64,000 nucleotides of DNA from positions 186,001 through 250,000 of the forward strand of contig NZ_CP018888.1 of NCBI RefSeq assembly GCF_001936335.1, read 5' to 3'. This DNA is from Amylolactobacillus amylophilus DSM 20533 = JCM 1125 (lineage in GTDB: Bacteria > Bacillota > Bacilli > Lactobacillales > Lactobacillaceae). A program made the translations under genes and the position numbers. This document shows positions 18,129 to 27,451 of the stretch, piece after piece. Each line of letters begins with the position of its first letter. The stretch's first letter is position 1. The notes beneath the pieces are model-generated. The model saw nothing but the letters and a program-made list of their open reading frames with translations, had not been told where the DNA came from and made no database searches.

Positions 18129-20822
18129 TCACTTTACATCATACCAAGTTGGACCGTAGCCATACTCCACCTTTAGTGGCACATCCAACTTCACGGCCGA
18201 ATCCATCACACTTGGTACTAATTTTTTAATTGTTTCTAGTTCTTCATCTGGCACTTCAAAAATCAATTCATCGTGAACTTGCAAAAGCATGCGCGTCTGT
18301 AACTTATTCTCAGCCAATGCTTTATTCATATTAATCATCGCAATCTTGATAATATCGGCTGCCCCACCCTGAATCGGTGAGTTCATCGCTGTTCGTTCTG
18401 CGAAAGATCGGAGGTTAAAGTTCTTCGAATGAATGTCTGGGAGATAACGTCTTCTGTGCATGATCGTCTCGACGAACCCATTTTCACGCGCACTTTTGAC
18501 AGATTGTTGCATAAACTCGTGTACCTGCGGATAAGTAGCGAAATAACCTTCGATAAATTGCTTAGCCTGGCTTCTGGCAATGCCAATATTCTTAGCTAGG
18601 CCGAAGTCCGAGATGCCATAGACAATCCCGAAGTTAACGGCTTTGGCCTGGCGACGCATCAGACTGGTCACCTCATGAGGACTACTCAAGTTGAAAATGC
18701 GTATGGCCGTGTTTGCGTGAATATCAATTCCATCCATAAATGCCTGTTGCATCGTCTGATCACCGGAAACATGCGCCAGGACCCGCAGTTCAATCTGCGA
18801 ATAATCACTCGAGAAGATTTGCCAACCCGGTTTGCTGGCAACAAACGCTTTCCTGATTTGTTTTCCTTCGTCTATTCTAATGGGAATATTTTGCAGGTTA
18901 GGATCGACTGACGAGAGGCGACCCGTTGCGGTCAAGGTCTGGAGGTAACGGGTATGTACCTTTCCGTCACCCATAATGACCTTCAACAGCCCGGTTACAT
19001 AGGTCGATTGAATCTTATTGATTTGCCGATAATCAAGGATCTCCTGCACCACAGGACTCTGACTCTTTAGCTCTTCCAGTACCTCAACCGAGGTTGAGTA
19101 ACCAGTCTTAGTCTTCTTAATTGGTGGTAGACCCAATTTATCGAATAGAATTGTACCCAGTTGTTTTGGTGAATTCAGGTTGAATTCTTCCCCCACTTCC
19201 GCGTAAATTTTCTGCTCCAGCTCTTGTAACCGCAACGCCAAATCATTTTGCATTGTAGTCAACGTCGGCGCTTTTACCGTGATACCCGTTATCTCCATTT
19301 GGGCTAGAACTTTGGCCAGAGGAATTTCAATCTCATCATACAACGAGTCTTGTTCATGCTCCGCCAGCTTCTTCAGTAGCGTTGGCTTCAAGTCACTAAT
19401 CGCCATTAATTTGTTAGCGATATGTTGTAGTAATTCGGCTACTTCGGTCGGTACAGCGGTTTTTACACCCTTACCGAACACAGCCTCATCGCTCAATACA
19501 CTAGTGTAATCGTATTGAGCAGCCACTGTGCTCACGTCGTTACTGTTGTTCTCATTATTAATCAGATAACTAGCCAACAACATATCATAATTTAATCCAG
19601 CGGCCGTGATACCTAATCTATTCAACGCGACCGTGGTTCTCTTCAAGTCAAAGACATTTTTCTTGATGCTTTCGTCCATTAGCATGCTTTTCACAGCCGG
19701 TTCTTGCAAAAGTGTCACGTCATCACTGACGTAAATCTGGTCTGCGACCAGCAATCCAAAACCAATTAGGTCGGCCAAGTGGTAATTTTCACCTAGCAGC
19801 TCCAGATAGAACGTTACTTCAGACTGGTTACCAAAGATATTAGCTTTCAGCATCTCCCTAGTCAGAGTCACATACTGAATCTCCGGTTGGACAGGCACAG
19901 TAGCGGCTCCCTCATCAGCACCCAAATCTAGGTTAATGGCATTATTCTGATCAAGCTTCGCTAGAAAACTCTGGAAGTTCATCTGCTGGTAGAACTGCCG
20001 TAGCTTTATCAAGTCAGGCTCTTTTAGCACTGTCTCAGCCAGGGTAATCTCTAGCGGCGCATCCTGCTTGATTGTCGCCAGTTGCTTGCTCAAAAACGCC
20101 TGTTCACGGTCATTGAGCAGATTTTCTTTCATCTTGCTCTGCTTCATCGAGTCAATCTGCTCGTAGATTCCCTCGACTGAACCATACTCTTTAACCAATT
20201 TCTCTGCGGTCACCTTACCGACCTTGGTCACGCCTGGGTAGTTGTCACTAGTATCGCCCGTCAATGCCTTCAAATCGATAATTTGGCGCGGCGTCACACC
20301 TAGTTTTTCTAGCACATGAGCCGGGGTATACTGCTCAATCTCATTCACACCCTTCACGGTCACATCGACCCGTACCTTATCCGTACTAAGCTGTGTGAGG
20401 TCACGGTCGCCCGTCACCACAACCACGTCGTAACCCGCTTTCTCGCCAGCTAAGGCTAGCGTGCCAATGATATCATCAGCCTCATACTCAGCTAACTCGT
20501 AACTCTTGATTCCGAGGTAAGTAAGCATCTCCCGCAAATACGGTAACTGCTCGAGTAATTCGACCGGTGTCTTCGCGCGACTCCCTTTATAGTCGTCGAA
20601 CATTTTGGTCCGAAACGTCGTCTTACCAGCATCGAATGCCACGAGCACATTATCAGGTTGTTCTCTCTTCAACACGACGTCCAGCATGTTTTTGAATGCA
20701 AAAATCGCACTTGTATGCAGCCCGTCACCATTAGTGAAGCGCTCCACCTGATTGTATAGTGCAAAGAATGCTCGGAACGCCACAGAATTTCCGTCAATTA
20801 GTAAAAGCTTTTTAGCTGCCAT
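18129..20822 (-). CDS. polA: DNA polymerase I
   Basis: Repair and Okazaki-fragment polymerase, 897 residues. The N-terminal 5'-3' exonuclease shows LLIDGNSVAFRAFFAL, EYEADDIIGTLA and VTGDRDLTQL acid clusters and the H3TH region LKALTGDTSDNYPGVTKVG. The polymerase domain has motif A FSSDYSQIELRVLAH, motif B RRQAKAVNFGIVYGIS and motif C LLQVHDELIFEVP. The middle domain lacks the DxE of a working proofreading site (EVTFYLELLGENYHLADLIG in its place), as in Bacillus Pol I, so it is probably inactive for 3'-5' exonuclease. Confidence 0.97.
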   Translation of the reverse strand: MAAKKLLLIDGNSVAFRAFFALYNQVERFTNGDGLHTSAIFAFKNMLDVVLKREQPDNVLVAFDAGKTTFRTKMFDDYKGSRAKTPVELLEQLPYLREMLTYLGIKSYELAEYEADDIIGTLALAGEKAGYDVVVVTGDRDLTQLSTDKVRVDVTVKGVNEIEQYTPAHVLEKLGVTPRQIIDLKALTGDTSDNYPGVTKVGKVTAEKLVKEYGSVEGIYEQIDSMKQSKMKENLLNDREQAFLSKQLATIKQDAPLEITLAETVLKEPDLIKLRQFYQQMNFQSFLAKLDQNNAINLDLGADEGAATVPVQPEIQYVTLTREMLKANIFGNQSEVTFYLELLGENYHLADLIGFGLLVADQIYVSDDVTLLQEPAVKSMLMDESIKKNVFDLKRTTVALNRLGITAAGLNYDMLLASYLINNENNSNDVSTVAAQYDYTSVLSDEAVFGKGVKTAVPTEVAELLQHIANKLMAISDLKPTLLKKLAEHEQDSLYDEIEIPLAKVLAQMEITGITVKAPTLTTMQNDLALRLQELEQKIYAEVGEEFNLNSPKQLGTILFDKLGLPPIKKTKTGYSTSVEVLEELKSQSPVVQEILDYRQINKIQSTYVTGLLKVIMGDGKVHTRYLQTLTATGRLSSVDPNLQNIPIRIDEGKQIRKAFVASKPGWQIFSSDYSQIELRVLAHVSGDQTMQQAFMDGIDIHANTAIRIFNLSSPHEVTSLMRRQAKAVNFGIVYGISDFGLAKNIGIARSQAKQFIEGYFATYPQVHEFMQQSVKSARENGFVETIMHRRRYLPDIHSKNFNLRSFAERTAMNSPIQGGAADIIKIAMINMNKALAENKLQTRMLLQVHDELIFEVPDEELETIKKLVPSVMDSAVKLDVPLKVEYGYGPTWYDVK

Positions 20823-20857
20823 TGCTGCTCCTTTGTAGTTATTTGCCTATTCCGTTA

Positions 20858-20883
20858 GTAAAAAAGCAACCACTAGGTTGCTT
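20858..20883 (-). terminator. Terminator of murC
   Basis: Minus strand AAGCAACC-TAGT-GGTTGCTT followed by TTTTTAC. The first arm overlaps the murC stop codon region. Confidence 0.8.
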
Positions 20884-22192
20884 ATAGTAATTTCTCGTAC
20901 GCAGTCTCATATTTCTGAATATCACCTGCACCCATGAATACCATGACAGAATTCTTGTTCTCGGTCAAATCTGAAATATTCTCTAACTTGATTACCTCTG
21001 AATCCTTGCCAATTTGATCCACCAGCATCTCGCTCGAAATATCTCCGGTAGACTCTCTGGCTGAACCGAAGATTGGCGTCACGTAGGCTTTATCCGCGGT
21101 ACGGAGAATTTCAGCGAACTCAGCAGCAAACTGTTTCGTTCTGCTGTACGTGTGTGGTTGGAAAATTGCTACCAGCTTCATATCCGGAAACTTCTGTCTT
21201 GCAGCCTGCAGCGTGGCCTTCATCTCCGTTGGGTGGTGCGCGTAATCGTCAATGACGACCACGTCTTTGTAATCGGTCTCAGCAAAACGGCGCTTCGTAC
21301 CCTGATAGCTGACCAACTCATTGGCAACATCAACCATATTTAGGCCCTCTTGGTGTGCGACACCAATCACGGCCAAGCTGTTCATGATATTGTGTTCACC
21401 GAACAGGCGGATAGTAAACCGTCCCAAAGAATCCCCGTGATAGAGCACATCAAACTGCGCACCAAGTTCGTCTCTTTTGATATTAACCGCGCGATAGTCA
21501 TCGGTTTCTTTCAGACCATATGTGAACTTTTGAATGTCAGTCTTTAAATTAGCTAATCGCTCATCATCGCCCCAAACAAACAAGCCCTTTCTGGTCTGGT
21601 CTGCCGCCGTTTGGAACGCCGCCGTTACGTCATCAATATCTTTAAAGTAATCAGGGTGATCAAAGTCAATATTCGTCATCACCATGTAATCGGGGTGGTA
21701 AGCCAGAAAATGCCGCCGATACTCATCAGCCTCATAGACGAAGAACCGCGAATTGGCAATACCACGACCGGTTCCATCCCCCACTAAGTAGCTGGTAGGC
21801 AGAACACCGCCAAGGACGTGTGCCATTAGACCCGTTGTGCTCGTTTTACCATGTGCACCGGCAACGCCAATACTCGTGTACTGTGGCAGTAGTTCAGCCA
21901 ACGTATCGGGATAACTCATAATTTTTAGGTTCAGCTCGAGCGCACGCTTAACCTCAGGATGATCTTCCTTAAAGGCATTTCCCTTCACGATGGTGAGCCC
22001 TGCATTAATGTTCTTTGCCGCAAAAGGTAATACCTCAATTCCTGCTGCAAGCAAGGGTTCCTGTGTAAATGTGTGCTGTTCAATGTCACTGCCGGAAACT
22101 TTGTAACCCAGGTCATGCATGACCAATGCGAGACCGGCCATCCCGGTTCCCTTAATTCCAATAAAATAATAATTTGCGTCTTTTTTTAGCAC
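20882..22192 (-). CDS. murC: UDP-N-acetylmuramate--L-alanine ligase
   Basis: Adds L-Ala to UDP-MurNAc, the first step of the peptidoglycan stem peptide. The 436-residue protein opens IGIKGTGMAGLALVMHDLG (UDP-binding Rossmann domain), has the ATP loop GVAGAHGKTSTTGLMAHVL (near 107) and the YEADEYRRHFL and NIDFDHPDYF segments of the Mur ligase centre, and ends with VVIDDYAHHPTEM at the C-terminal domain. The start is GTG (22192), with GGAG upstream inside the end of the small gene before it. Confidence 0.95.
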   Translation of the reverse strand: MLKKDANYYFIGIKGTGMAGLALVMHDLGYKVSGSDIEQHTFTQEPLLAAGIEVLPFAAKNINAGLTIVKGNAFKEDHPEVKRALELNLKIMSYPDTLAELLPQYTSIGVAGAHGKTSTTGLMAHVLGGVLPTSYLVGDGTGRGIANSRFFVYEADEYRRHFLAYHPDYMVMTNIDFDHPDYFKDIDDVTAAFQTAADQTRKGLFVWGDDERLANLKTDIQKFTYGLKETDDYRAVNIKRDELGAQFDVLYHGDSLGRFTIRLFGEHNIMNSLAVIGVAHQEGLNMVDVANELVSYQGTKRRFAETDYKDVVVIDDYAHHPTEMKATLQAARQKFPDMKLVAIFQPHTYSRTKQFAAEFAEILRTADKAYVTPIFGSARESTGDISSEMLVDQIGKDSEVIKLENISDLTENKNSVMVFMGAGDIQKYETAYEKLL

Positions 22193-22194
22193 GA

Positions 22195-22368
22195 TTACAC
22201 CAACTCCGTCTGTTCAATTTTTTGTGGGGACTCATTCGATTGTTCATGGCGGCGCATGGCAACCAGGTCGAAAAGATACAACTCGGTGGTCTGATATTCG
22301 TCTAACGTCTTAGAGACATCTAAGTAATATAGTTCATCATCATTTAAAGCTGCCGTACCCTTTGTCAT
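22195..22368 (-). CDS. Small 57-residue protein upstream of murC
   Basis: A short gene under the usual length cut-off. ATG 22368 follows a good ribosome binding site (GGGAGGGTGTC). It encodes an acidic protein starting MTKGTAALNDDELYYLDVSK and ending QSNESPQKIEQTELV, with a central YQTTELYLFDLVAMRRHEQ helix-like segment. The TAA stop falls two bases before the murC GTG, so the pair is almost certainly cotranscribed and perhaps coupled. No family recognised. The tight coupling suggests a cell-wall or murC-related role, but that is inference only. Confidence 0.7.
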   Translation of the reverse strand: MTKGTAALNDDELYYLDVSKTLDEYQTTELYLFDLVAMRRHEQSNESPQKIEQTELV

Positions 22369-22415
22369 GACACCCTCCCACTAGTTTTACTTATCTCATT
22401 TTACCATTTTGTGCA

Positions 22416-22440
22416 AAAAAAAGAGGCCTAAATGGCTCCT
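22416..22440 (-). terminator. Terminator of ytpR
   Basis: Minus strand AAAGGAGCC-ATTTA-GGCCTCTTTT, an imperfect stem (one mismatch, one G-T) followed by a run of eight T. It overlaps the last codons of ytpR. Confidence 0.65.
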
Positions 22441-23072
22441 TTTGCTAATAATCGATCAACTTTCTCTGGTTCAAACTCATGGCCAACCGGGAAATCATTT
22501 GGCAGTACCAGAATCCCACGCTTGTCAGGTGCGTGCTTTAGTCCAAGCTCACGAGCACTCGTGATCATGCCATAGCTCTCCACACCACGCAATGCTCCGG
22601 GCCAAATAATGGCACCATCTGGCATCATGGTTTCCGGTAGCGCCACAACAACTTTCTGCCCGGCAGCGATGTTCGGCGCACCACAGACAATCTGATAATC
22701 TGTCTCGTCACCAACGTCTACAGTTGTCACATGCAGGTGATCAGAATCCGGGTGCGGCTCAGATGTCTTAACGTAGCCGTAGACTAGAGTCTTCTTCTCC
22801 ACAGTCGGCAACTCGGCCTTAAAGCCCACACTGATTAAGTACTCGTTCAATTTATTAATCTGGGCGCTGGTCAGCTTAATCCGACCGTTTGTTGCGTTCG
22901 TTAAGTCTAGCACCGAATCAATTTGAAAAAAGTTGAAGCCGATTGTCTGATTGTCCTGGTTGAAAATCCGAACAACATTTTGCTTCTGTTCTGAAGACTG
23001 TTCTCCCTGATCTGGGCCAAGAATTGCAATCAATGTATTGGGAAATGCTGTTTGATTAATGCTAGTTATCAC
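22428..23072 (-). CDS. ytpR: YtpR family tRNA-binding-domain protein
   Basis: A 214-residue protein with a C-terminal OB-fold EMAP-II/PheT-type tRNA-binding domain (VYGYVKTSEPHPDSDHLHVT ... IVCGAPNIAAGQKVVVALPE ... GALRGVESYGMITSARELGL, residues about 95-190) and an N-terminal DUF4479-type domain. Cellular role unknown. It is coupled to a thioredoxin gene 12 bases upstream, a pairing conserved in Bacilli. Confidence 0.88.
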   Translation of the reverse strand: MITSINQTAFPNTLIAILGPDQGEQSSEQKQNVVRIFNQDNQTIGFNFFQIDSVLDLTNATNGRIKLTSAQINKLNEYLISVGFKAELPTVEKKTLVYGYVKTSEPHPDSDHLHVTTVDVGDETDYQIVCGAPNIAAGQKVVVALPETMMPDGAIIWPGALRGVESYGMITSARELGLKHAPDKRGILVLPNDFPVGHEFEPEKVDRLLAKGAI

Positions 23073-23084
23073 AAATTTTTCTCC

Positions 23085-23405
23085 TTAGGCAACTGAATTC
23101 AAGAAGTCTTCCACTTCTTGTTTGGTCTTTCTGTCTTTGTTCACCAAGCGACCGACTTCTTGCCCATCCTGGAAAACAACCATGCTTGGTATCCCAAAGA
23201 TATTTAGCTCTTGGGCCAAGTCCATTGAAGCATCAGTGTCCACTTCGATGAACTTAATGTCGGCAAAGTCACTCTCGACCGCAGGCATGAATGGTTTCAG
23301 GAACTTGCAGTCCCCACACCAGCTAGCAGTAAAGAAGAGCACCGTTCTACCCTCTTTCACTAGTTCAGGTAATTCGCTAATTGTTAATTCTTCAATTTTT
23401 TTCAT
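23085..23405 (-). CDS. Thioredoxin-like protein
   Basis: A 106-residue thioredoxin fold with the active site FFTASWCGDCKFLKPF (WCGDC, residues about 28-32) and the cis-Pro loop IFGIPSMVVFQDGQEVGR. WCGDC differs from the WCGPC of housekeeping thioredoxin and is typical of the YtpP-like proteins paired with ytpR. I start at ATG 23405, which follows AAAGG at normal distance. The longer open frame upstream has no ribosome binding site. Confidence 0.88.
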   Translation of the reverse strand: MKKIEELTISELPELVKEGRTVLFFTASWCGDCKFLKPFMPAVESDFADIKFIEVDTDASMDLAQELNIFGIPSMVVFQDGQEVGRLVNKDRKTKQEVEDFLNSVA

Positions 23406-23489
23406 CGTATTTTCCAACCTTTCGTAGCATAATATTAAATATAAACAAATATTTGTCAAACAATCTTTCTTAATAAAGGAGCACAGCTA

Positions 23490-23813
23490 TTGAATTCTAA
23501 AACGACTAAGTTAATATTCACAGCAGGTATGACTGCCATAGCTATTGGTACCAGCTATTCACTTATTAAGCAGTACAATAAGAAGGTCCGGCTAAGAAGA
23601 TCGTTAGAGCGGGTGAAACAACTATTCTCTGACCAAAACGACATCACCGGCTCATGGCTCGAGGATGAACCACGGATTTACCAGCACGAAGATTTCAAGA
23701 CCAAAGCATACTTTGGTGGTTTAATTCGGAAGAGTCACGGCCAATTATTAGAGTATGAATTCGTGCTGAGCGCTAAGAGCTACGCCCTGCTCGACCTCAA
23801 ATTAATCGCTTAG
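23490..23813 (+). CDS. Small membrane-anchored protein, unknown family
   Basis: A 107-residue protein starting at TTG 23490, preceded by AAAGGAG. It has one predicted N-terminal transmembrane helix (LIFTAGMTAIAIGTSYSLI, residues about 8-26), then a basic stretch (KKVRLRRSLERVKQLF), then a soluble part with GSWLEDEPRIYQHEDFKTKA and YFGGLIRKSHGQLLEYEF. It looks like the short proteins found between ytpR/thioredoxin and trmB in lactobacilli. Function unknown. It converges on trmB, four bases away. Confidence 0.75.
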   Translation: MNSKTTKLIFTAGMTAIAIGTSYSLIKQYNKKVRLRRSLERVKQLFSDQNDITGSWLEDEPRIYQHEDFKTKAYFGGLIRKSHGQLLEYEFVLSAKSYALLDLKLIA

Positions 23814-23817
23814 GCGG

Positions 23818-24471
23818 TTATTTTTTTTGGAAATGAGCGTGGAGTGCATAGATTGGGTGGCCCCGCCGTGAGAACTTCTCCTCGTATTCAGTCTGGATGT
23901 TCTGCGCCACCACCTCGTCATCCGAGTTATGGAGGTCCAAATTAACGTAGTCAAACTTCATGGCGTAGTTATTCATACTCACTAGCGAATATTCGAACAG
24001 CCCACGGTTGTCGGTCTTAAACTCAATGTGGCCATCTATTTGTAGGATGTTCTCATATGACCTTAGAAAGTCACGGTAGGTCAGTCTTCTCTTCTCGTGG
24101 CGTGTTTTTGGCCAAGGATCAGAGAAGTTCAAGTAGACTAGGTCAACGCTCTCTCGTGCAAAGTAAGTGTCAACCATCTTACCATCTCCCAACAGTATCT
24201 GTAGGTTTGGGAGGGCTAACTTGAGCTCATCTCTTAAAATAACGCCCGCCGCGCTTGTCTGTAATTCAATTGCTACAAAATTAATCTTCGGGTGTGCTTG
24301 AGCTTGTCTAATAATAAATTGGCCCTTCCCGGAACCAACCTCGATGCGCAGAGGTAAGTCAGGATTTGTAAAACGTTTCTGCCAATCAATCTTGCCTTCA
24401 GGCCGAATTAAAACTTTTTCTGGGTGGGCCTCCACTAATTCATGTGCCCACGGTTTGTTCTTCAATCTCAT
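23818..24471 (-). CDS. trmB: tRNA (guanine-N7-)-methyltransferase
   Basis: Makes m7G46 in the variable loop of tRNAs. The 217-residue protein has the SAM motif LRIEVGSGKGQFI (near 42), FVAIELQTSAAGVIL, and the family's NFSDPWPKTRHEKRRLTY motif (about 118-135). Downstream gene of the ecsA-ecsB-trmB cluster: ATG immediately after the ecsB stop. Confidence 0.96.
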   Translation of the reverse strand: MRLKNKPWAHELVEAHPEKVLIRPEGKIDWQKRFTNPDLPLRIEVGSGKGQFIIRQAQAHPKINFVAIELQTSAAGVILRDELKLALPNLQILLGDGKMVDTYFARESVDLVYLNFSDPWPKTRHEKRRLTYRDFLRSYENILQIDGHIEFKTDNRGLFEYSLVSMNNYAMKFDYVNLDLHNSDDEVVAQNIQTEYEEKFSRRGHPIYALHAHFQKK

Positions 24472-25707
24472 TTAGTTCTTCCTTTTATTCTTTATTGGGG
24501 TCCGATATACAGACTGTGATGCCAACTTCTTCGTTCTACCCGGTAAATAAACCACTAAACTCAATATGTTCAGGGCAACCAGCACAATTACGCCAAGTAA
24601 AACCGGTAATTTATTTGGGAGGACAATTAGCCACCAGAGGGCAATGACCAGGGTTTGAGCCAAGATCACACCTCCAATTACTCTTTGAAATGCCTTTTGC
24701 TTACCCTTGGGGTTAATCGGTAAAGAGCGGTACATTGAATTACGCTCAAACTGCGAATAGAGTGGCAATAACTGGTAGAGTGTCAGGAAGACAATCAAGA
24801 AATTCAAGCCCACGACAAAGCGTATATCTTGAACCATGAATGCAATTAACAGCGCAAATACCGTCATGCGCACAACCAAATTCAGAAATTCTGGGTTACG
24901 CAACAAAGTTCTTTGAAATAGATAAAAGTCTGGCGTTGGCTTGTGCTCAATCTTGGTGAGTACAAAATCCAGGTACTTACGCCGCTTGATTTTGATTGGT
25001 CGTTCCGGAATATCCGTAAATAGGCTATAGAAACCCTGCACAACCTCCATTCTCCGCTGCTCATACTCGATGGCCTTGGTCCAATCAAACAGACCGGACC
25101 AGCCTCTGGTTAACCTAATGAATAACCACTCGCCGAGTTCAACCGCGAGGCTCACACCAGGAAGATATATTCCCGCTACGACGCCGACCAAATCAAGTGC
25201 TACCAGCCAGTTCGATAATCCTTGCTGATTATTTTCAAAGAAATTGGTGCTTAATAACGTCAGATGATTATACTTTGCAAGGATTAAACCGAGCAAGAGC
25301 ATTAAAAATCCCGGTAAGCTGACGCCAGCTTTCACCGTTGCAAAAGGGAAAGCCAACCCGGTCACTAGGAGAATGATGATTGTCGGAACAACCATGCTGT
25401 AATTGCGTGCACGTCTCATGTAAGGGGCAATCGCATCGTCATTGGTCCAGATAAACTGGCTATCGGCCGACTTAAATAGCGTGGCCAGCTTGCCCACCGT
25501 GAGCGGGATAAACAGGATCAGCGCTAGGAGCGGTTGGTAGTACCACTGATTATCCGGGATTTGGCGTAAAATCTGCGCATACCAGAATAAGAAACCACCT
25601 AGGAGAAAGATCAACGCAAGTACAAAGAAGTCGTTGAAAACTAGTGTGAGATACTTAATGTTCTGTTGCAGGTTTTTCTGTAGTCGTTTCTGAAATAATT
25701 CACTCAT
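24472..25707 (-). CDS. ecsB: ABC transporter permease EcsB
   Basis: Membrane part of the EcsAB transporter, which in Bacillus affects protein secretion and membrane protease activity. The 411-residue protein has many hydrophobic helices (for example FFVLALIFLLGGFLFWY, PTIIILLVTGLAF, VLLGVIVLVALNILSLVVYL) and the central conserved IEYEQRRMEVVQGFYSLF segment before FTDIPERP. Overlaps ecsA by four bases. Confidence 0.9.
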   Translation of the reverse strand: MSELFQKRLQKNLQQNIKYLTLVFNDFFVLALIFLLGGFLFWYAQILRQIPDNQWYYQPLLALILFIPLTVGKLATLFKSADSQFIWTNDDAIAPYMRRARNYSMVVPTIIILLVTGLAFPFATVKAGVSLPGFLMLLLGLILAKYNHLTLLSTNFFENNQQGLSNWLVALDLVGVVAGIYLPGVSLAVELGEWLFIRLTRGWSGLFDWTKAIEYEQRRMEVVQGFYSLFTDIPERPIKIKRRKYLDFVLTKIEHKPTPDFYLFQRTLLRNPEFLNLVVRMTVFALLIAFMVQDIRFVVGLNFLIVFLTLYQLLPLYSQFERNSMYRSLPINPKGKQKAFQRVIGGVILAQTLVIALWWLIVLPNKLPVLLGVIVLVALNILSLVVYLPGRTKKLASQSVYRTPIKNKRKN

Positions 25708-26438
25708 TTTGACTGCTCCACTGCGAGCTTCTGGTACAACTCACCGAAATTATCGTCTGCAATTTCATAATGCTGTTTAATGGAGTCGAGTGAGCCATCA
25801 AGCACGATGAGTCCGTTGTTCAAGACCACGTACCTTTCCAAAGCCCTTCTCGCGGTCTGAAGGACATGAGTTGTTAGTAACACCATTTTACCGGCCCTCT
25901 TAGCAGAATTGATTAAATCAATCAGATTCGCCACGGCCAAGGGGTCTAATCCGGTAAATGGCTCGTCAATAATCAAGAGCTGTGCATCTGTCAGGAAAGC
26001 ATTCACAATCATGACCTTTTGCTTCATACCCTTAGAGAAGTGGATTGGCAGCCAGCCCAGCTTGTCGTCTAATCTAAACAGCTTTAATAATTCTAACGCA
26101 TGCGGCCAGACATGTCCTCTGTCTAACCCGTATGCCAGAATGGTTAGCTCAAGGTGCTCCTTAAGCGTCAATTCCGGATAAAGGACTGGCGTTTCCGGAA
26201 TCACGGCTACCTGCTGCTTAAATTGCGTCGGCTGCTCCTTTAGCGTCAATTCATTCAGACTGATTTCGCCACTAATTGGCCGCAGCAAACCCAACACATG
26301 CTTAATCGTGGTCGACTTGCCGGCCCCATTCAGACCAATCAGTCCAACCGCCTCACCTGGCTGTATTTCAAGGTTAATTCCCTTGATAACCGGCACATTC
26401 TGATACCCGCCGACCAGATTCTTAATTATTAATCCCAT
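25704..26438 (-). CDS. ecsA: ABC transporter ATP-binding protein EcsA
   Basis: The 244-residue ATPase has Walker A GLNGAGKSTTIKHVLGL (near 36), Q-loop, the signature FSKGMKQKVMI and Walker B LLIIDEPFTGLDPLAV, plus the switch His in LLTTHVL. It pairs with EcsB. Divergent from hit, as in Bacillus, supporting the ecs assignment. The start is ATG 26438 with GAGGGG upstream. Confidence 0.93.
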   Translation of the reverse strand: MGLIIKNLVGGYQNVPVIKGINLEIQPGEAVGLIGLNGAGKSTTIKHVLGLLRPISGEISLNELTLKEQPTQFKQQVAVIPETPVLYPELTLKEHLELTILAYGLDRGHVWPHALELLKLFRLDDKLGWLPIHFSKGMKQKVMIVNAFLTDAQLLIIDEPFTGLDPLAVANLIDLINSAKRAGKMVLLTTHVLQTARRALERYVVLNNGLIVLDGSLDSIKQHYEIADDNFGELYQKLAVEQSK

Positions 26439-26450
26439 TTTGGCCCCTCA

Positions 26451-26479
26451 TTTTCATGAAAAAATTACTTCATTATGAT
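26451..26479 (+). promoter_or_regulatory. Probable promoter of hit-ytxH
   Basis: TTTTCA (26451-26456), 17-base spacer, TATGAT (26474-26479), about 56 bases before the hit start. Confidence 0.45.
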
Positions 26480-26534
26480 AGCATGAAAAGTGAAATATAC
26501 ATACCTAACACTACCAAAAAGGATGGAAAAGACA

Positions 26535-26969
26535 ATGAATGATGACTGTATCTTCTGCAAAATTATCCAAGGAGAGATTCCGAGCTACACCGTCTTTGAA
26601 AACGACGATGTGAAAGCATTCCTCGATATCTCTCAGGTAACACCGGGTCACACCCTGATGATCCCGAAGAAGCACATTGCAAACATGTTTGAATTTTCAA
26701 AGGAAGACGCCGCAAAATACCTCAAGTATATTCCCGAAATCGCGCGAGCAGTCAAGGGTTTTGACCCTGAAATCAAAGGAATGAACATTGCCAATAACAA
26801 TGGTGCTGTTGCCTATCAATCAGTCTTTCACGCACACATCCACTTCGTGCCTCGTTATTCTGACCACGACGGCTTCAAGATGGTGTGGACAGACAATAGT
26901 GCCCAATACGACAACGAGCAGTATCAAGCAATCGCCGACAAAATCAAACAACAATTCGAGGTAGAATAA
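26535..26969 (+). CDS. hit: HIT family nucleotide hydrolase
   Basis: A 144-residue HIT protein, usually acting on nucleoside monophosphoramidates or dinucleoside polyphosphates. CIFCKIIQGEIPSYTVFEND is the N-terminal signature, with CxxC-type Cys pair, and FHAHIHFVPRY contains the His triad (HxHxH). I favour ATG 26535 (MNDDCIF), preceded by GGAAAAGACA, over two upstream in-frame starts. Overlaps the next gene by one base. Confidence 0.93.
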   Translation: MNDDCIFCKIIQGEIPSYTVFENDDVKAFLDISQVTPGHTLMIPKKHIANMFEFSKEDAAKYLKYIPEIARAVKGFDPEIKGMNIANNNGAVAYQSVFHAHIHFVPRYSDHDGFKMVWTDNSAQYDNEQYQAIADKIKQQFEVE

Positions 26970-27316
26970 TGAAAAGTTTTGGCCTAGGCTTACTAAGCGG
27001 TGCGCTACTCGGCGCAGTTATCGGATTTGTCAAGAATCCACAAACCGGGAACACTATTAAACATGACTTCAAGCAACAAATAGATGAAACAATTGCGGAT
27101 AGCAACAATATTAAAGAAGCTAAAGTACGCTTTGATGAAAGTTCTGCATACTTGAAAAATGACGGTGCGAAGCTAATTGAGAACACTCTGTCATCCATCA
27201 CGGACCGCATTGATGGTTTCAACCAGCAGATCGCACCAAACCTCAAGGGAATTGAGGACAGTCTCCAGAACTTACAGGATAATTTACCACAAACCACTGA
27301 TGAGGACCAACTTTAG
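26969..27316 (+). CDS. YtxH-like membrane-associated protein
   Basis: A 115-residue protein with an N-terminal glycine-rich hydrophobic segment (FGLGLLSGALLGAVIGFV, residues 3-20) followed by an amphipathic, helical, probably coiled-coil part. It resembles YtxH/YhaH-type proteins located beside hit and prsA in Bacilli. Function unknown. Start overlaps the hit stop (TAATG). Confidence 0.72.
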   Translation: MKSFGLGLLSGALLGAVIGFVKNPQTGNTIKHDFKQQIDETIADSNNIKEAKVRFDESSAYLKNDGAKLIENTLSSITDRIDGFNQQIAPNLKGIEDSLQNLQDNLPQTTDEDQL

Positions 27317-27377
27317 CTCAACTAGTTAAGAAAATGTAATCAAACATTGATGATTGTGTGAATTTCTCGCAAATCGT

Positions 27378-27406
27378 TTTTGCTATGAACGATTATGTGC
27401 TATATT
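27378..27406 (+). promoter_or_regulatory. Possible promoter of prsA
   Basis: TATATT at 27401-27406 preceded by TGC (extended -10) and, 17 bases upstream, TTTTGC. The -35 is weak. Confidence 0.4.
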
Positions 27407-27451
27407 TAAAAACAGATGTTTAATTAATAGATTAAGGATGTGTACTAAAAC

